A stretch of DNA of 43,832 nucleotides from Micromonospora noduli. GTDB taxonomy: Bacteria > Actinomycetota > Actinomycetes > Mycobacteriales > Micromonosporaceae. Both the position numbers and the translations under genes were made by a program. The notes under the pieces were generated by a model. That model saw only the letters and a program-made list of their open reading frames with translations. It did not search any database and was not told where the DNA came from. The DNA is taken from NCBI RefSeq assembly GCF_003264365.1, contig NZ_PYAK01000052.1, positions 1 to 43,832 on the forward strand. Direction: 5' to 3'. Numbering within the stretch: the stretch's first letter is position 1; each line of letters starts with the position of its first letter. Shown piece by piece: positions 32,381-41,132 of the stretch.

Positions 32381-34264
32381 TCACGACGCCGGCACCGCCC
32401 GGCCGACGGTGATCAGCTCGGTGCACACACCGACCCCTGGCGTCTGGACGGTGACCTCGACGGCATCCCCCGCACCCTCCAGCAGGAAGAACAGGTCGTT
32501 CAGCCCGCGTCGCAGGGTGATCTCGCGAGTGGCGTCCCCGAGCCGGAACAGCGCCGTCGAGTCGCCCGAGCTGAGGTAGCCGAAGTGCACCACGTACGGC
32601 CACTCCACCAGGTACCCGTCCAACGGGATCCGAGTGGGTCGGCCGCCCTCCGCCAGGTGCCCGCAACCGTCCACCGGGCCGGGCACGATCTTCCGGCCCT
32701 GGACCACCACCGGACGGATCCGGCCGAGGTCATCGAACGTCGACGGTCGTGCGGCCTCCGTCACGAAGGTGGGTCGACGCTCGGCCGGGCGGAAGAAGTG
32801 CGACTGGAGATTGTCCGGCCAGAAGTAACCGGCGATCACCCGGTCCGGGACGGCGGTGTCGAAGAAGACGGTGCCCGGCGGCGCTAGGGCGAGCTCGGCC
32901 TGCGTCGTCGCGAGATAGTCCCGCCCGTACTTGGTACTCCAGTTGTCCCCGAAACGGGCCGTGCTCCACAGGGTGCCCACGCCAATGGTCGCCAGGACGA
33001 CGATCATCGAGACCAGGCCGACCGCGAACGCGCCCGGCTCCCGCAGGACCGTCGGCACCGGCCACGCCGACACCTCGTCCTCGTCGGTGTCCTTGATCCC
33101 CAGCAGGGCCGCACCCACACAGATCGCGGCGACCAGCACCACGTCGGCGACGTACCGGGGGACGACGCCGATCAGTGGGCCGAGCGGCCCGCCCAGCCGG
33201 GTGATGGCGAAGAGCGCGGCGACCAGGCCGAGGTAGGAGGTGAGCAGCAGCCAGGCCCGGCCGGCCGACGGACGCCGCCGGACGGTGACCACGACGAGCG
33301 TCGCCAGCACCGCCCACGACAACCACTTGGCAATGTCGTACGGGTCGACGAGCGGGGGACCGTCACCGGCGTAGCTCCAACGCCACGGACCTCCGAGCAG
33401 ACCCGGCACCACTGTCTCGCCGACCAGGTCACCGAGGAAGTTGAGCACCGGACCGACCGAGGTCGGGTCCCGCAGTTCGCCGGATGGACGCGTCAGGTAG
33501 AACGCCAGGTATCCCCCCGACAGCGCGCTGAGCATCAGCCAGGCCGGCCAGTGCTGACGGACCGCCGTCGTGACACTGCGCAACACGCCACCGGACGTGA
33601 ACAAAAAGACGGTCAGCAGGAATAGCAGCGGCACGATCAGCAGGGACTTGGTGTCGAAGAGCAGGCCGAACACCAGCCAGAACGCGATCGCCACGAGGTG
33701 TCGCAGGCGACCGGTCCGCACGTACCGAACCTGGGCTGCCACCGCCATGACCAGGGCCAACTGCATCGGCAGCACGAGCAGCCCGACCAACCACAGCGAG
33801 GAGACCTCAAGCGTCAGCGGGCTGAAAATGAACAGGCACAACGGGATGAGCAGGCCCCAACCGGGCCGGAGCAGATCGCGCAACAGCCGGTAGAGGGCGA
33901 TCCCGGTCGCCGCCTGACCAACAGCCAGCAGCAACACCCACGGCCAGGTGGCGAAGCCCGCCGCCCGCACCATCGCCCACGCCACCAACAGGCCGCCGGG
34001 CATGAGGTGGTTGTTGAACGTACGCAGGAGATAGTCCGCGTCCAGCCCGGTGTCGAGAACCTGGGCGGCGATGACGAACTCGTCCTGCGAGAACCAGCCA
34101 CGGGTGGCGAGACCGGCGCGCCAGGCGACGGACACCGCGATGAGGGCGATCGCCACGGCACGGACGGGGTCGGCGCGGAGCCATCGGCCGATCGGCCCGG
34201 GCCCGTCGCCGTCGGACGTGACGCGTTCCGGATGCGTCTCGGCCTCAGCTTCTGGCATTGACAT
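32381..34264 (-). CDS. GT-C-like membrane protein
   Basis: A 627-aa protein. About 11 transmembrane helices cover residues 35-440, followed by a C-terminal extracytoplasmic beta-rich domain of about 190 residues. The first external loop has RGWFSQDEFVIAAQVLDTG, an acidic DE pair in the place used by GT-C glycosyltransferases to bind polyprenyl-linked sugar. A second motif, TFNNHLMPGGLLVAW, follows in the same loop. It probably transfers a sugar from a polyprenyl-phosphate donor outside the membrane. Two close ATGs (34262-34264 and 34256-34258) are possible. It is divergent from the AftD homologue 161 bases away. Related proteins in this family are annotated only as hypothetical. Confidence 0.82.
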   Translation of the reverse strand: MSMPEAEAETHPERVTSDGDGPGPIGRWLRADPVRAVAIALIAVSVAWRAGLATRGWFSQDEFVIAAQVLDTGLDADYLLRTFNNHLMPGGLLVAWAMVRAAGFATWPWVLLLAVGQAATGIALYRLLRDLLRPGWGLLIPLCLFIFSPLTLEVSSLWLVGLLVLPMQLALVMAVAAQVRYVRTGRLRHLVAIAFWLVFGLLFDTKSLLIVPLLFLLTVFLFTSGGVLRSVTTAVRQHWPAWLMLSALSGGYLAFYLTRPSGELRDPTSVGPVLNFLGDLVGETVVPGLLGGPWRWSYAGDGPPLVDPYDIAKWLSWAVLATLVVVTVRRRPSAGRAWLLLTSYLGLVAALFAITRLGGPLGPLIGVVPRYVADVVLVAAICVGAALLGIKDTDEDEVSAWPVPTVLREPGAFAVGLVSMIVVLATIGVGTLWSTARFGDNWSTKYGRDYLATTQAELALAPPGTVFFDTAVPDRVIAGYFWPDNLQSHFFRPAERRPTFVTEAARPSTFDDLGRIRPVVVQGRKIVPGPVDGCGHLAEGGRPTRIPLDGYLVEWPYVVHFGYLSSGDSTALFRLGDATREITLRRGLNDLFFLLEGAGDAVEVTVQTPGVGVCTELITVGRAVPAS

Positions 34265-34425
34265 GGTCGGCAGCCTGCCACACGCTTACACGCCGTGGGG
34301 ACGGCCGTTCTCCCGATAACGCCACCGCAGCGCCCCTGGTCGCCCGTCCGTGCCCGGTCCGGATAACGTCGCGCGACAGTCGTCGGCTGCAGGTGCGCGT
34401 CCGGCCGGTGAAGACAGGAGCCGAA

Positions 34426-37400
34426 ATGCGTGCAGAGGTGGCCAGTGGCGCCGCTCCGGGGTCCAGCCGGAGCCGGCACACGGCCCGACGGTTCCGGCAC
34501 CTGGTCATCTGCATCGCTCTCACCGCCCTCGCCTTCCAGCAGGCCCCGGGCCAGGTCGTCCCCGACACCAAGGTCGATCTGAACGTCAACCCGGCCGGGT
34601 GGCTGCTCCGCTCGCTGCACCTGTGGGACCCCACCGGCACGTTCGGCCAACTACAGAACCAGGCGTACGGCTATCTCTGGCCGATGGGCCCGTTCTTCCT
34701 GCTCGGGTCGGAGTCCGGCCTCGCGCCGTGGGTGGTGCAGCGGCTGTGGTGGGCACTGCTCTTCTGTGTCGCCTACCTGGGGGCCGTGCGCCTGGCGGGC
34801 CGACTCAACATCGGAACGCCCGCCGGACGCATGATCGCCGGCGTCGCCTTCGCGCTGTCACCACGCATCCTCACCCAGCTCGGCTGGTCCTCGGTGGAAG
34901 CCTGGCCCAGCGCCGTCGCCCCCTGGGTGCTCATTCCACTGGTCGGTCTCGCCGCCGGCACGCGACTGCGACGCGCCGTCGCCGCGTCAGCCCTCGCCGT
35001 CGCCTGCGCCGGTGGGGTCAACGCCACTGCCGTGTTCGCGGTGGTGCCACTGGCCCTGCTCTGGCTCGCCACCATTCAGCCCGTACGCCGCCGGGTCACC
35101 GCCATCGCCGCCTGGTGTGGCGCGGTGGCCCTGGCCACCGCGTGGTGGTTGGTTCCGCTGCTGGTCCTCGGGCGGTACAGCCCGCCCTTCCTGGACTACA
35201 TCGAGACCGCCCGGAACACCACGAGCGTCACCGACGGGGTGACCACACTGCGCGGTGCCTCCTACTGGGTCGCCTACCTGGCCTCCCCGTTCGGACCGAC
35301 CATCCCGTCCGGTGCGCGACTCGCCAACGAGGCGGTGCTGGTCGCCGCCACCCTGGCGGTGGCCGCGCTCGGTGTGCTCGGGCTGTCCCGACGGGGGATG
35401 CCGCACCGCCGGTTCCTCATCACCGGCCTGGTGCTCGGCGTCGCGCTCGTCGGTCTCGGGCACGTCGGCGACCTGCCGAACATCCTCGCCGGGCCGCAGC
35501 GGGAGTTCCTCGACGGCGTCGGCGCACCCCTGCGCAACGTGCACAAGTTCGACGTCCTGCTCCGCCTACCCCTGTGCCTGGGCATGGCGCACCTGATCGG
35601 GTTGGCCGTCCGGGCTGCGCGCACCGCGCCCGCGCGGCACCGTCCGCGAACCGTCGCACGCGCCTGGCTGACCGCCGGCGCCGCGATCGTCGCCGTCACG
35701 GCGGTCGCCACGCCCGCCCTCGCGGGCGGTCTCGCCACCCCGGGCAGCGTCAAGGAGGTGCCCGGCTACTGGCACGACGCCACCGACTGGCTCGACGCGA
35801 ACACGGGGCGCGGGCGGGTGCTCGTCGTACCCGGGGCGCGCTTCCCGTCGTACGACTGGGGCAACACCACCGACGAGATCACTCAGCCGCTGCTCAACAG
35901 CCGGTGGGCGGTACGCAACGCCATCCCCTTCACCCCACCGACCACGATCCGACTGCTGGACGTGATCGAGTCGACGCTCGCCACCGGCGCCGGGTCGACC
36001 GGTCTGGCGGACCTGCTGGCCCGATCCGGAATCAGCCACGTCCTGTTCCGCGCCGACCTCGACCACGGCCGCTCCGACACGGCCCGCCCAGCCGTGGTCC
36101 GGCAGGCGCTGGAGCGCTCACCCGGGTTGACCCGCGTCACGTCCTTCGGCCCCCTGCGCGGCGGGCCCTCGTCCGCCGACGAGTTCCGCGACCACGGGCT
36201 CGACGTGCCCGTCCGGGCGCTGGAGGTCTACCGGGTCGACCGGCCCGTCGAGCCGGTGGTCGCCTACGACAGAGCCGCCGTGACGACAGTGGTCGGTGGC
36301 CCCGAGTCACTGCTCGACCTCGCTGCGGCAGGGCAGCTCGGCTCGGCGCCCACCGTCCTGGCCGGCGACGCGTCGACCGCCGACGTCACCGGACCGGTGG
36401 CGATTACCGATGGGTTTCGCAGGCGGGACGTGTCGTTCGGCGGACTCCGTGACAACACCTCCCAGACGTTGACCGCCGACGACACCTTCGAGGTCACCGC
36501 GCCCGCCCACGACTACCTGCCCGAGTGGGGTGCGGAGCACTCCACCGTCGCCCGTTTCGAGGGCATCAACGCGATCCGCACCTCCACCGCCCGTTCGCAG
36601 GTGGACTCCCCCGGCGGTGCCCGCCCCGAGCACCAGCCGTACGCGGCGATGGACGGCAACCCGGCGACCTCCTGGCAGTCCGCGCCGTACTCGCCCAGCG
36701 ACCAACAGTGGATCGAGGTGGGCCTCGCCAATCCGACGACGGTCACCCGGGTCGAGGTGTGGTTCGACCTGAAGGCCGATGCCCTGCCCACGACGGTGAC
36801 CGTCAGCGCCGGGTACGAGAGCAGCACCATCGAACAGTTCAGCGACCACATGGTGTTCGAACTGCCCGGCGTCCACGCCACCCGCGAGGTCCGGGTCTCG
36901 GTCGACAGCGCGTACGACCTGCGCCCGTTCGGAAACGGCTCGGTCGGTATCGCCGAGATCAAGATTCCGGGCATCCAGACCAGCCGCACGCTGGTCCTGC
37001 CCACCGCACCGGACACCGACCGGCCGGCGACCGTCGTCGTGTCCGCGGCACCCACCACGCCGGCCTGCTTCTCCGTCGACGGGCACCCGCGCTGCTCCAC
37101 CGACGCCATCCGTGGTTCCGAGGACGGGTCCACCATCGACCGGACCCTGACCCTGCCGGCCGCCGGCGCGTACGACGCCAAGCTGTGGGCGCGGCCGACG
37201 GCCGGCCCTGACCTGGACAACGCCCTCGACAAGCTGGTGACCGACGCGCAGCCGCTGCGCCTCGCGGCGCAGATCAGCGCCTCGTCGACGGCCGTGCCCG
37301 ACCCGACCGGCCGGGCCGGGGCGGCGCTCGACGGGAACCCGGCCACCAGCTGGTCACCGGCGATCGACGACGAGGCACCGATCCTGCGGCTCAAGTGGCT

Positions 37401-38796
37401 CAAGCCGCAGACCATCACCGGACTCCGCTTCTCGGTCGACGACAAGACCCCCGCCACCCGCCTCGGCAGTGTCCGGGTCGTTGGCGACGACGGCTTCCGT
37501 AGCAGCCTGCTCGGCGACGACGGGCTGCTCCGCCTGGACCCGCCGATGCGGACCGACGAGATCACCATCCAGTTCCTCGACAAGCCATCCGCCACCAGCA
37601 CCGACCCGTACAAGCTGCGGTTGCCGGAGCGGTTGCCCATCGCGGTCGGCGAGGTGACAGTGCTACCCGGAGCACCCACCGTCGGACCGCGCCTCGACAC
37701 ACCCCTGTCGCTGGCCTGCGGATCGGGGCCGACGCTCCAGATCGGCGCGGCGCGGGTGACCACCACGCTGCGCGGCACGCTCAGCGACCTGCTGGAAATG
37801 CGCGAGATGCCGGTGACGCCGTGCGGCCGGAACACGCCCCGGCAGCTTGACCTGAGCCGCGGAGACCACCGCATCGTCGCCACCCCGAGCCAGCTCGCCT
37901 CGCCCACCAGGGTCGCCCTGGTACCGAGAACGGCCAGCCCGGCCTCGGCGGCCGCCAGCGCCACCGAGGTCGAATCCTGGGCGGCCACCGAGCGCCGGGT
38001 AAGGGTGGCCAGTCACCCGGTCGACCGGGTGCTCGCCGTGCGGGAGAACACCAACACCGGCTGGCAGGCCACCCTCGGCGGGCGGACGCTGAAGCCACTG
38101 GTGGCGGACGGGTGGCAGCAGGGCTGGATCCTTCCCGCCGGCGCCTCCGGAGAGGTGCTGTTGCGTTTCGCCCCGGACACGCCGTACCGGGCGGGGCTTC
38201 TCCTCGGCGGCATCCTGCTCGCGGTGGTGGTCCTGCTCGCGGTAGTGCCCGCCCGACAGCCCACCGGGCGAACCTCGGCGACCGTCCCACCACGCGGCCG
38301 ACGCCGCTTCACCCGCTCGCTGCCGCTGCTGGCCGTCGGGGCCGCCGCGCTGGTGCTGTGGAGCGGCCTCATCGGCGGCCTGCTGGTCGCGGCGGGATTC
38401 ATGCTGGCGGTACCCGGCCCACGCCGCCTGCCCTGGCCGGCCGACCCACGTCGGGCCAGGACGATCAGCCGGGCCGTCGAGACCTGGCTCCCGGGCGCGC
38501 TCGTCCTGCTCGCCGGGTTGCTCTACCTCGACTCGACGCGACGGAACACCGACGCGCTCGTGCAACTCACGATCGTCGTTGCCCTGGGCGCCCTCTGGCT
38601 CTCCACCGCCGCCCGACGACGCCCGGTACGCCGGCCCACGCCAACCGCCGGGACCTCAGCCGTTGCGGCGGCTGCGCTGGTCGCGGAGGGACCGAAGCCG
38701 TACCCGGCCAAACCGGACGGGGCCGAGCCGGCGAGGCCCGGCCAGCCGGCCGGGCCAACCGACGGGCAACTTCCGACCTTCTCCGAGATCACATGA
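34426..38796 (+). CDS. aftD: AftD-type alpha-(1->3)-arabinofuranosyltransferase homologue
   Basis: A 1456-aa membrane protein, close to the mycobacterial AftD length (about 1400). The N-terminal GT-C part (about 25-480) has about 11 helices. The first external loop QVVPDTKVDLNVNPAGWLLRSLHLWDP is the DUF3367/AftD signature with Asp47 and Asp51. Two discoidin-like (F5/8-type C) modules lie in the extracytoplasmic region: about 735-850 (PYAAMDGNPATSWQS) and about 950-1060 (GAALDGNPATSWSP). Helices return at about 1250-1420. The chosen start is ATG 34426 with CAGGAG seven bases upstream; an open frame reaches 34258 but would overlap the divergent gene. In mycobacteria AftD adds arabinofuranose from decaprenyl-phosphoryl-arabinose to arabinan. 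The substrate here is unknown. Confidence 0.92.
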   Translation: MRAEVASGAAPGSSRSRHTARRFRHLVICIALTALAFQQAPGQVVPDTKVDLNVNPAGWLLRSLHLWDPTGTFGQLQNQAYGYLWPMGPFFLLGSESGLAPWVVQRLWWALLFCVAYLGAVRLAGRLNIGTPAGRMIAGVAFALSPRILTQLGWSSVEAWPSAVAPWVLIPLVGLAAGTRLRRAVAASALAVACAGGVNATAVFAVVPLALLWLATIQPVRRRVTAIAAWCGAVALATAWWLVPLLVLGRYSPPFLDYIETARNTTSVTDGVTTLRGASYWVAYLASPFGPTIPSGARLANEAVLVAATLAVAALGVLGLSRRGMPHRRFLITGLVLGVALVGLGHVGDLPNILAGPQREFLDGVGAPLRNVHKFDVLLRLPLCLGMAHLIGLAVRAARTAPARHRPRTVARAWLTAGAAIVAVTAVATPALAGGLATPGSVKEVPGYWHDATDWLDANTGRGRVLVVPGARFPSYDWGNTTDEITQPLLNSRWAVRNAIPFTPPTTIRLLDVIESTLATGAGSTGLADLLARSGISHVLFRADLDHGRSDTARPAVVRQALERSPGLTRVTSFGPLRGGPSSADEFRDHGLDVPVRALEVYRVDRPVEPVVAYDRAAVTTVVGGPESLLDLAAAGQLGSAPTVLAGDASTADVTGPVAITDGFRRRDVSFGGLRDNTSQTLTADDTFEVTAPAHDYLPEWGAEHSTVARFEGINAIRTSTARSQVDSPGGARPEHQPYAAMDGNPATSWQSAPYSPSDQQWIEVGLANPTTVTRVEVWFDLKADALPTTVTVSAGYESSTIEQFSDHMVFELPGVHATREVRVSVDSAYDLRPFGNGSVGIAEIKIPGIQTSRTLVLPTAPDTDRPATVVVSAAPTTPACFSVDGHPRCSTDAIRGSEDGSTIDRTLTLPAAGAYDAKLWARPTAGPDLDNALDKLVTDAQPLRLAAQISASSTAVPDPTGRAGAALDGNPATSWSPAIDDEAPILRLKWLKPQTITGLRFSVDDKTPATRLGSVRVVGDDGFRSSLLGDDGLLRLDPPMRTDEITIQFLDKPSATSTDPYKLRLPERLPIAVGEVTVLPGAPTVGPRLDTPLSLACGSGPTLQIGAARVTTTLRGTLSDLLEMREMPVTPCGRNTPRQLDLSRGDHRIVATPSQLASPTRVALVPRTASPASAAASATEVESWAATERRVRVASHPVDRVLAVRENTNTGWQATLGGRTLKPLVADGWQQGWILPAGASGEVLLRFAPDTPYRAGLLLGGILLAVVVLLAVVPARQPTGRTSATVPPRGRRRFTRSLPLLAVGAAALVLWSGLIGGLLVAAGFMLAVPGPRRLPWPADPRRARTISRAVETWLPGALVLLAGLLYLDSTRRNTDALVQLTIVVALGALWLSTAARRRPVRRPTPTAGTSAVAAAALVAEGPKPYPAKPDGAEPARPGQPAGPTDGQLPTFSEIT

Positions 38797-40136
38797 CTCT
38801 TCGACGACCCGTCCGTCGGGAGAAGACGGCCCAGACGGAGCTGACACGCGGATGGAGTACGGGCCTCGGCGCTGCCGGGGTCAGCGTCACAGTGGCCGGG
38901 GTCCTGGTCAACGGCCTCGCCTACCTGGTGCCGGTCCTGGCCGCCCGACGACTCGACCCGGCCGACCTCAGCGCGCTCGCCGCCGCCCTCGGTCTGGTGG
39001 CCATCGTCGGTGTGCCCGGGCTCGGCCTGCAACTGGCCGTCGCCGTACACCGCGCCCGGCACGGCGCCTCCGACACTCGACGGCTCACCGCGGTCACCGC
39101 CGCAGTCTGCGCGGGAACCCTCGTCGCGGCGACACCACTGCTGGTCACCGCCCTGGATCTCCCGGTCGAGATGCCCGCACTGCTGGCGGTCACCACCGCG
39201 GCGATCGTGCTCTCCTCCCGGTCCCTCGGAGAGTTGCAGGGTGGCCAGCGCTTCGTACGACTCGCCGTCGGGATGGCAGTGCTCGCCGCCGGCCGCTACG
39301 GCGGCGTGATCGCCGGGTTGCTGCTCGGCGCGGGACCGACCGGCGCGTTGGCGGTCGGCGCGTTGACCGCCGCCCTCACCCCTGCGGTGCTGGCCCGGCT
39401 CGCCCGCGAGCCCCGACGGTCGTCCACCGCCCCACGGCTGACCGTCGCTCAGGTCGTTGCCGGCTGCGGCGCGACAGTGGCGATGCTCGTCGTCTCCTAC
39501 GCCGACCTGCTGCTGGCCCGGCAACTGCTGTCCCCGTCGGATTCCGGGGCGTACTCGGTCGGCACCGTCCTGAGCAAGGGCGCGCTCTGGGCACCGCAGG
39601 TCGCCGCCGTCCTCGCCCTACCGCGGCTGGCCCGCGGTGACCGGCGCAGCCGAACGGTTGCGCTCGCGGTGACAGGCGGGTGTGGCGTGGTGCTGGTTCT
39701 CGCCTCGACCCTCGCCGGAGGGCTCGCATTCCGCCTAGCCGGTGGGCCCGACTACGACCACCTGGGCCGGTACGCGCCCCTCTTCGCGGCGGTCGGTGCG
39801 CTCTACGCGGTGGCGTTCGTGCTGCTCAACGACCGTCTCGCGGCCGGCGCACGCTGGGCGGCGGCACCGCTGTGGGTGGGCGTGGCCGGCCTGGTGGCCG
39901 TCACCGCGGCCCTCCGGCCCCACACCGTCCCCGGCCTTCTCCTCGCGGCAGTGGGCACGGCCATCGTCACCACCGCGCTGATGGCGGTGACGGCCCGTCG
40001 GCCCGCTCCGGGTCCGGCGGCTGAAACACGCCCTAGCCCTCCGCGAGCCAGTCCGTCAGCAGTCGGTGGTCGATCGAGTCCACCCGACCGAGCGAACGAC
40101 CCGAGGCCACCCGGTCCCGCAGCTCCGCCCGGGTGA
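38793..40136 (+). CDS. Polysaccharide flippase-like membrane protein
   Basis: A 447-aa protein with about 12 transmembrane helices, similar in layout to MATE/Wzx-type polysaccharide flippases (opening helix VSVTVAGVLVNGLAYLVPVLAARRLDP, which is family-like; later SYADLLLARQLLSPSDSGAYSVGTVLSKGALWAP). The start ATG 38793 overlaps the AftD stop by four bases (ATGA), so the two are coupled. It likely moves a polyprenyl-linked glycan or precursor across the membrane for the external transferases of this locus. The last 35 codons overlap the 3' end of convergent nudC. Confidence 0.88.
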   Translation: MTLRRPVRREKTAQTELTRGWSTGLGAAGVSVTVAGVLVNGLAYLVPVLAARRLDPADLSALAAALGLVAIVGVPGLGLQLAVAVHRARHGASDTRRLTAVTAAVCAGTLVAATPLLVTALDLPVEMPALLAVTTAAIVLSSRSLGELQGGQRFVRLAVGMAVLAAGRYGGVIAGLLLGAGPTGALAVGALTAALTPAVLARLAREPRRSSTAPRLTVAQVVAGCGATVAMLVVSYADLLLARQLLSPSDSGAYSVGTVLSKGALWAPQVAAVLALPRLARGDRRSRTVALAVTGGCGVVLVLASTLAGGLAFRLAGGPDYDHLGRYAPLFAAVGALYAVAFVLLNDRLAAGARWAAAPLWVGVAGLVAVTAALRPHTVPGLLLAAVGTAIVTTALMAVTARRPAPGPAAETRPSPPRASPSAVGGRSSPPDRANDPRPPGPAAPPG

Positions 40137-41022
40137 ACCAGCGCGCCTCCAGCAACTCGTCGCCGTCCACGCGTACGTCGTCGGAGGTGGCGGTGGCCCG
40201 GAAGCCCACCATCAGGCCGGCGGGGAACGGCCACGCCTGCGACCCCTGGTAGGTCACGTCGGTGACGGTCACGCCCGCCTCCTCGCTCATCTCCCGACGG
40301 ACCGCGTCCTCCAGGCTCTCGCCGATCTCGACGAAGCCGGCCAGCGTCGAATACGCGTCCTCAGCCGCGCCCCCGTGCCGGGCCAGCAGACAGCGCCCCG
40401 ACCGACCGGGTGCCTCGACCAACACGATGACGGCCGGCTCGATCCGGGGGAACAGCAGACGTCCGCACTCCGTGCCGGTGCAGGTCCGCAGGTGCCCGCC
40501 GCCGTCGGCGACGGCCGGCGCGCCGCACGTCCCGCAGAATCGCTGCTGCCGGTGCCAGTGCAACAAACCCCTGGCGTACGCCTGGACGGCCGCGTCGCCG
40601 GGTTCGAGCCGCCCGACCAGTGCCCGCACGTCGACGGTCCGCACCGCACCGGCCATCTCGACGGCGGACCGCTCGGGGAGCGCGGAGAGGTCCGCGGCGA
40701 ACACGGCGGCCTCCCCGTCGAGCCCCAGGAAGACGGTCTCGCCGGCGGCGGACCGGACCAGCGCCGCGCGCTCCGCGCTGAGCCGAACCGGCCCGTGCCC
40801 GTCGACGAGACAACGGTCCCGCCACATCGGCAGCAGCACGGTGGTCGACTCGGTGAACAGCGCCCCCAACCGTGTCGGATCGGTGCGCAACGGTCCCGCC
40901 CGGTCCAGCGATCCGCCGCCGTACGCCAACACCCGCTCCGCAGCGTCCACCCGGTCACCGTGCCACGTCGGTGGTCGGCCGTCGGCACCGCCCCCGGACC
41001 GCTGCGACACGCCGAACGACAC
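40033..41022 (-). CDS. nudC: NADH pyrophosphatase / NAD-capped RNA hydrolase
   Basis: A 329-aa Nudix protein. A zinc finger CGTCG-x-CTGTECG lies at about 163-186, and the full Nudix box GFVEIGESLEDAVRREMSEEAGV (G-x5-E-x7-REUXEExGU) at about 224-246. It is followed by the NudC-specific SQAWPFPAGLMVGF (SQPWPFPxS form, with Pro to Ala). Cleaves NAD(H) and NAD caps. The start is uncertain: the frame stays open to 41160, but that overlaps the divergent VanW gene, so I prefer GTG 41022 (alternative GTG 41010). The ribosome-binding site is weak. Confidence 0.92.
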   Translation of the reverse strand: MSFGVSQRSGGGADGRPPTWHGDRVDAAERVLAYGGGSLDRAGPLRTDPTRLGALFTESTTVLLPMWRDRCLVDGHGPVRLSAERAALVRSAAGETVFLGLDGEAAVFAADLSALPERSAVEMAGAVRTVDVRALVGRLEPGDAAVQAYARGLLHWHRQQRFCGTCGAPAVADGGGHLRTCTGTECGRLLFPRIEPAVIVLVEAPGRSGRCLLARHGGAAEDAYSTLAGFVEIGESLEDAVRREMSEEAGVTVTDVTYQGSQAWPFPAGLMVGFRATATSDDVRVDGDELLEARWFTRAELRDRVASGRSLGRVDSIDHRLLTDWLAEG

Positions 41023-41132
41023 GCGGTAGCTGCGCCTGGCGGGCGCAGCCGACGAGTACGGCCGGGGATTCGTTACCGTAGGTGCCTCCGGGAGGGAGGA
41101 CCTCCCGCGGCACCCTGGCGATCGAGGTTGCA

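Noticed and set aside
30797..32887. 696-codon plus-strand frame opposite the polytopic membrane protein
   Set aside because: Composition is Gln/Arg/His-rich shadow of transmembrane codons on the other strand.
34258..34425. Longer start for the AftD homologue
   Set aside because: It would overlap the divergent gene start and adds residues not resembling the family; ATG 34426 has a clear ribosome-binding site.
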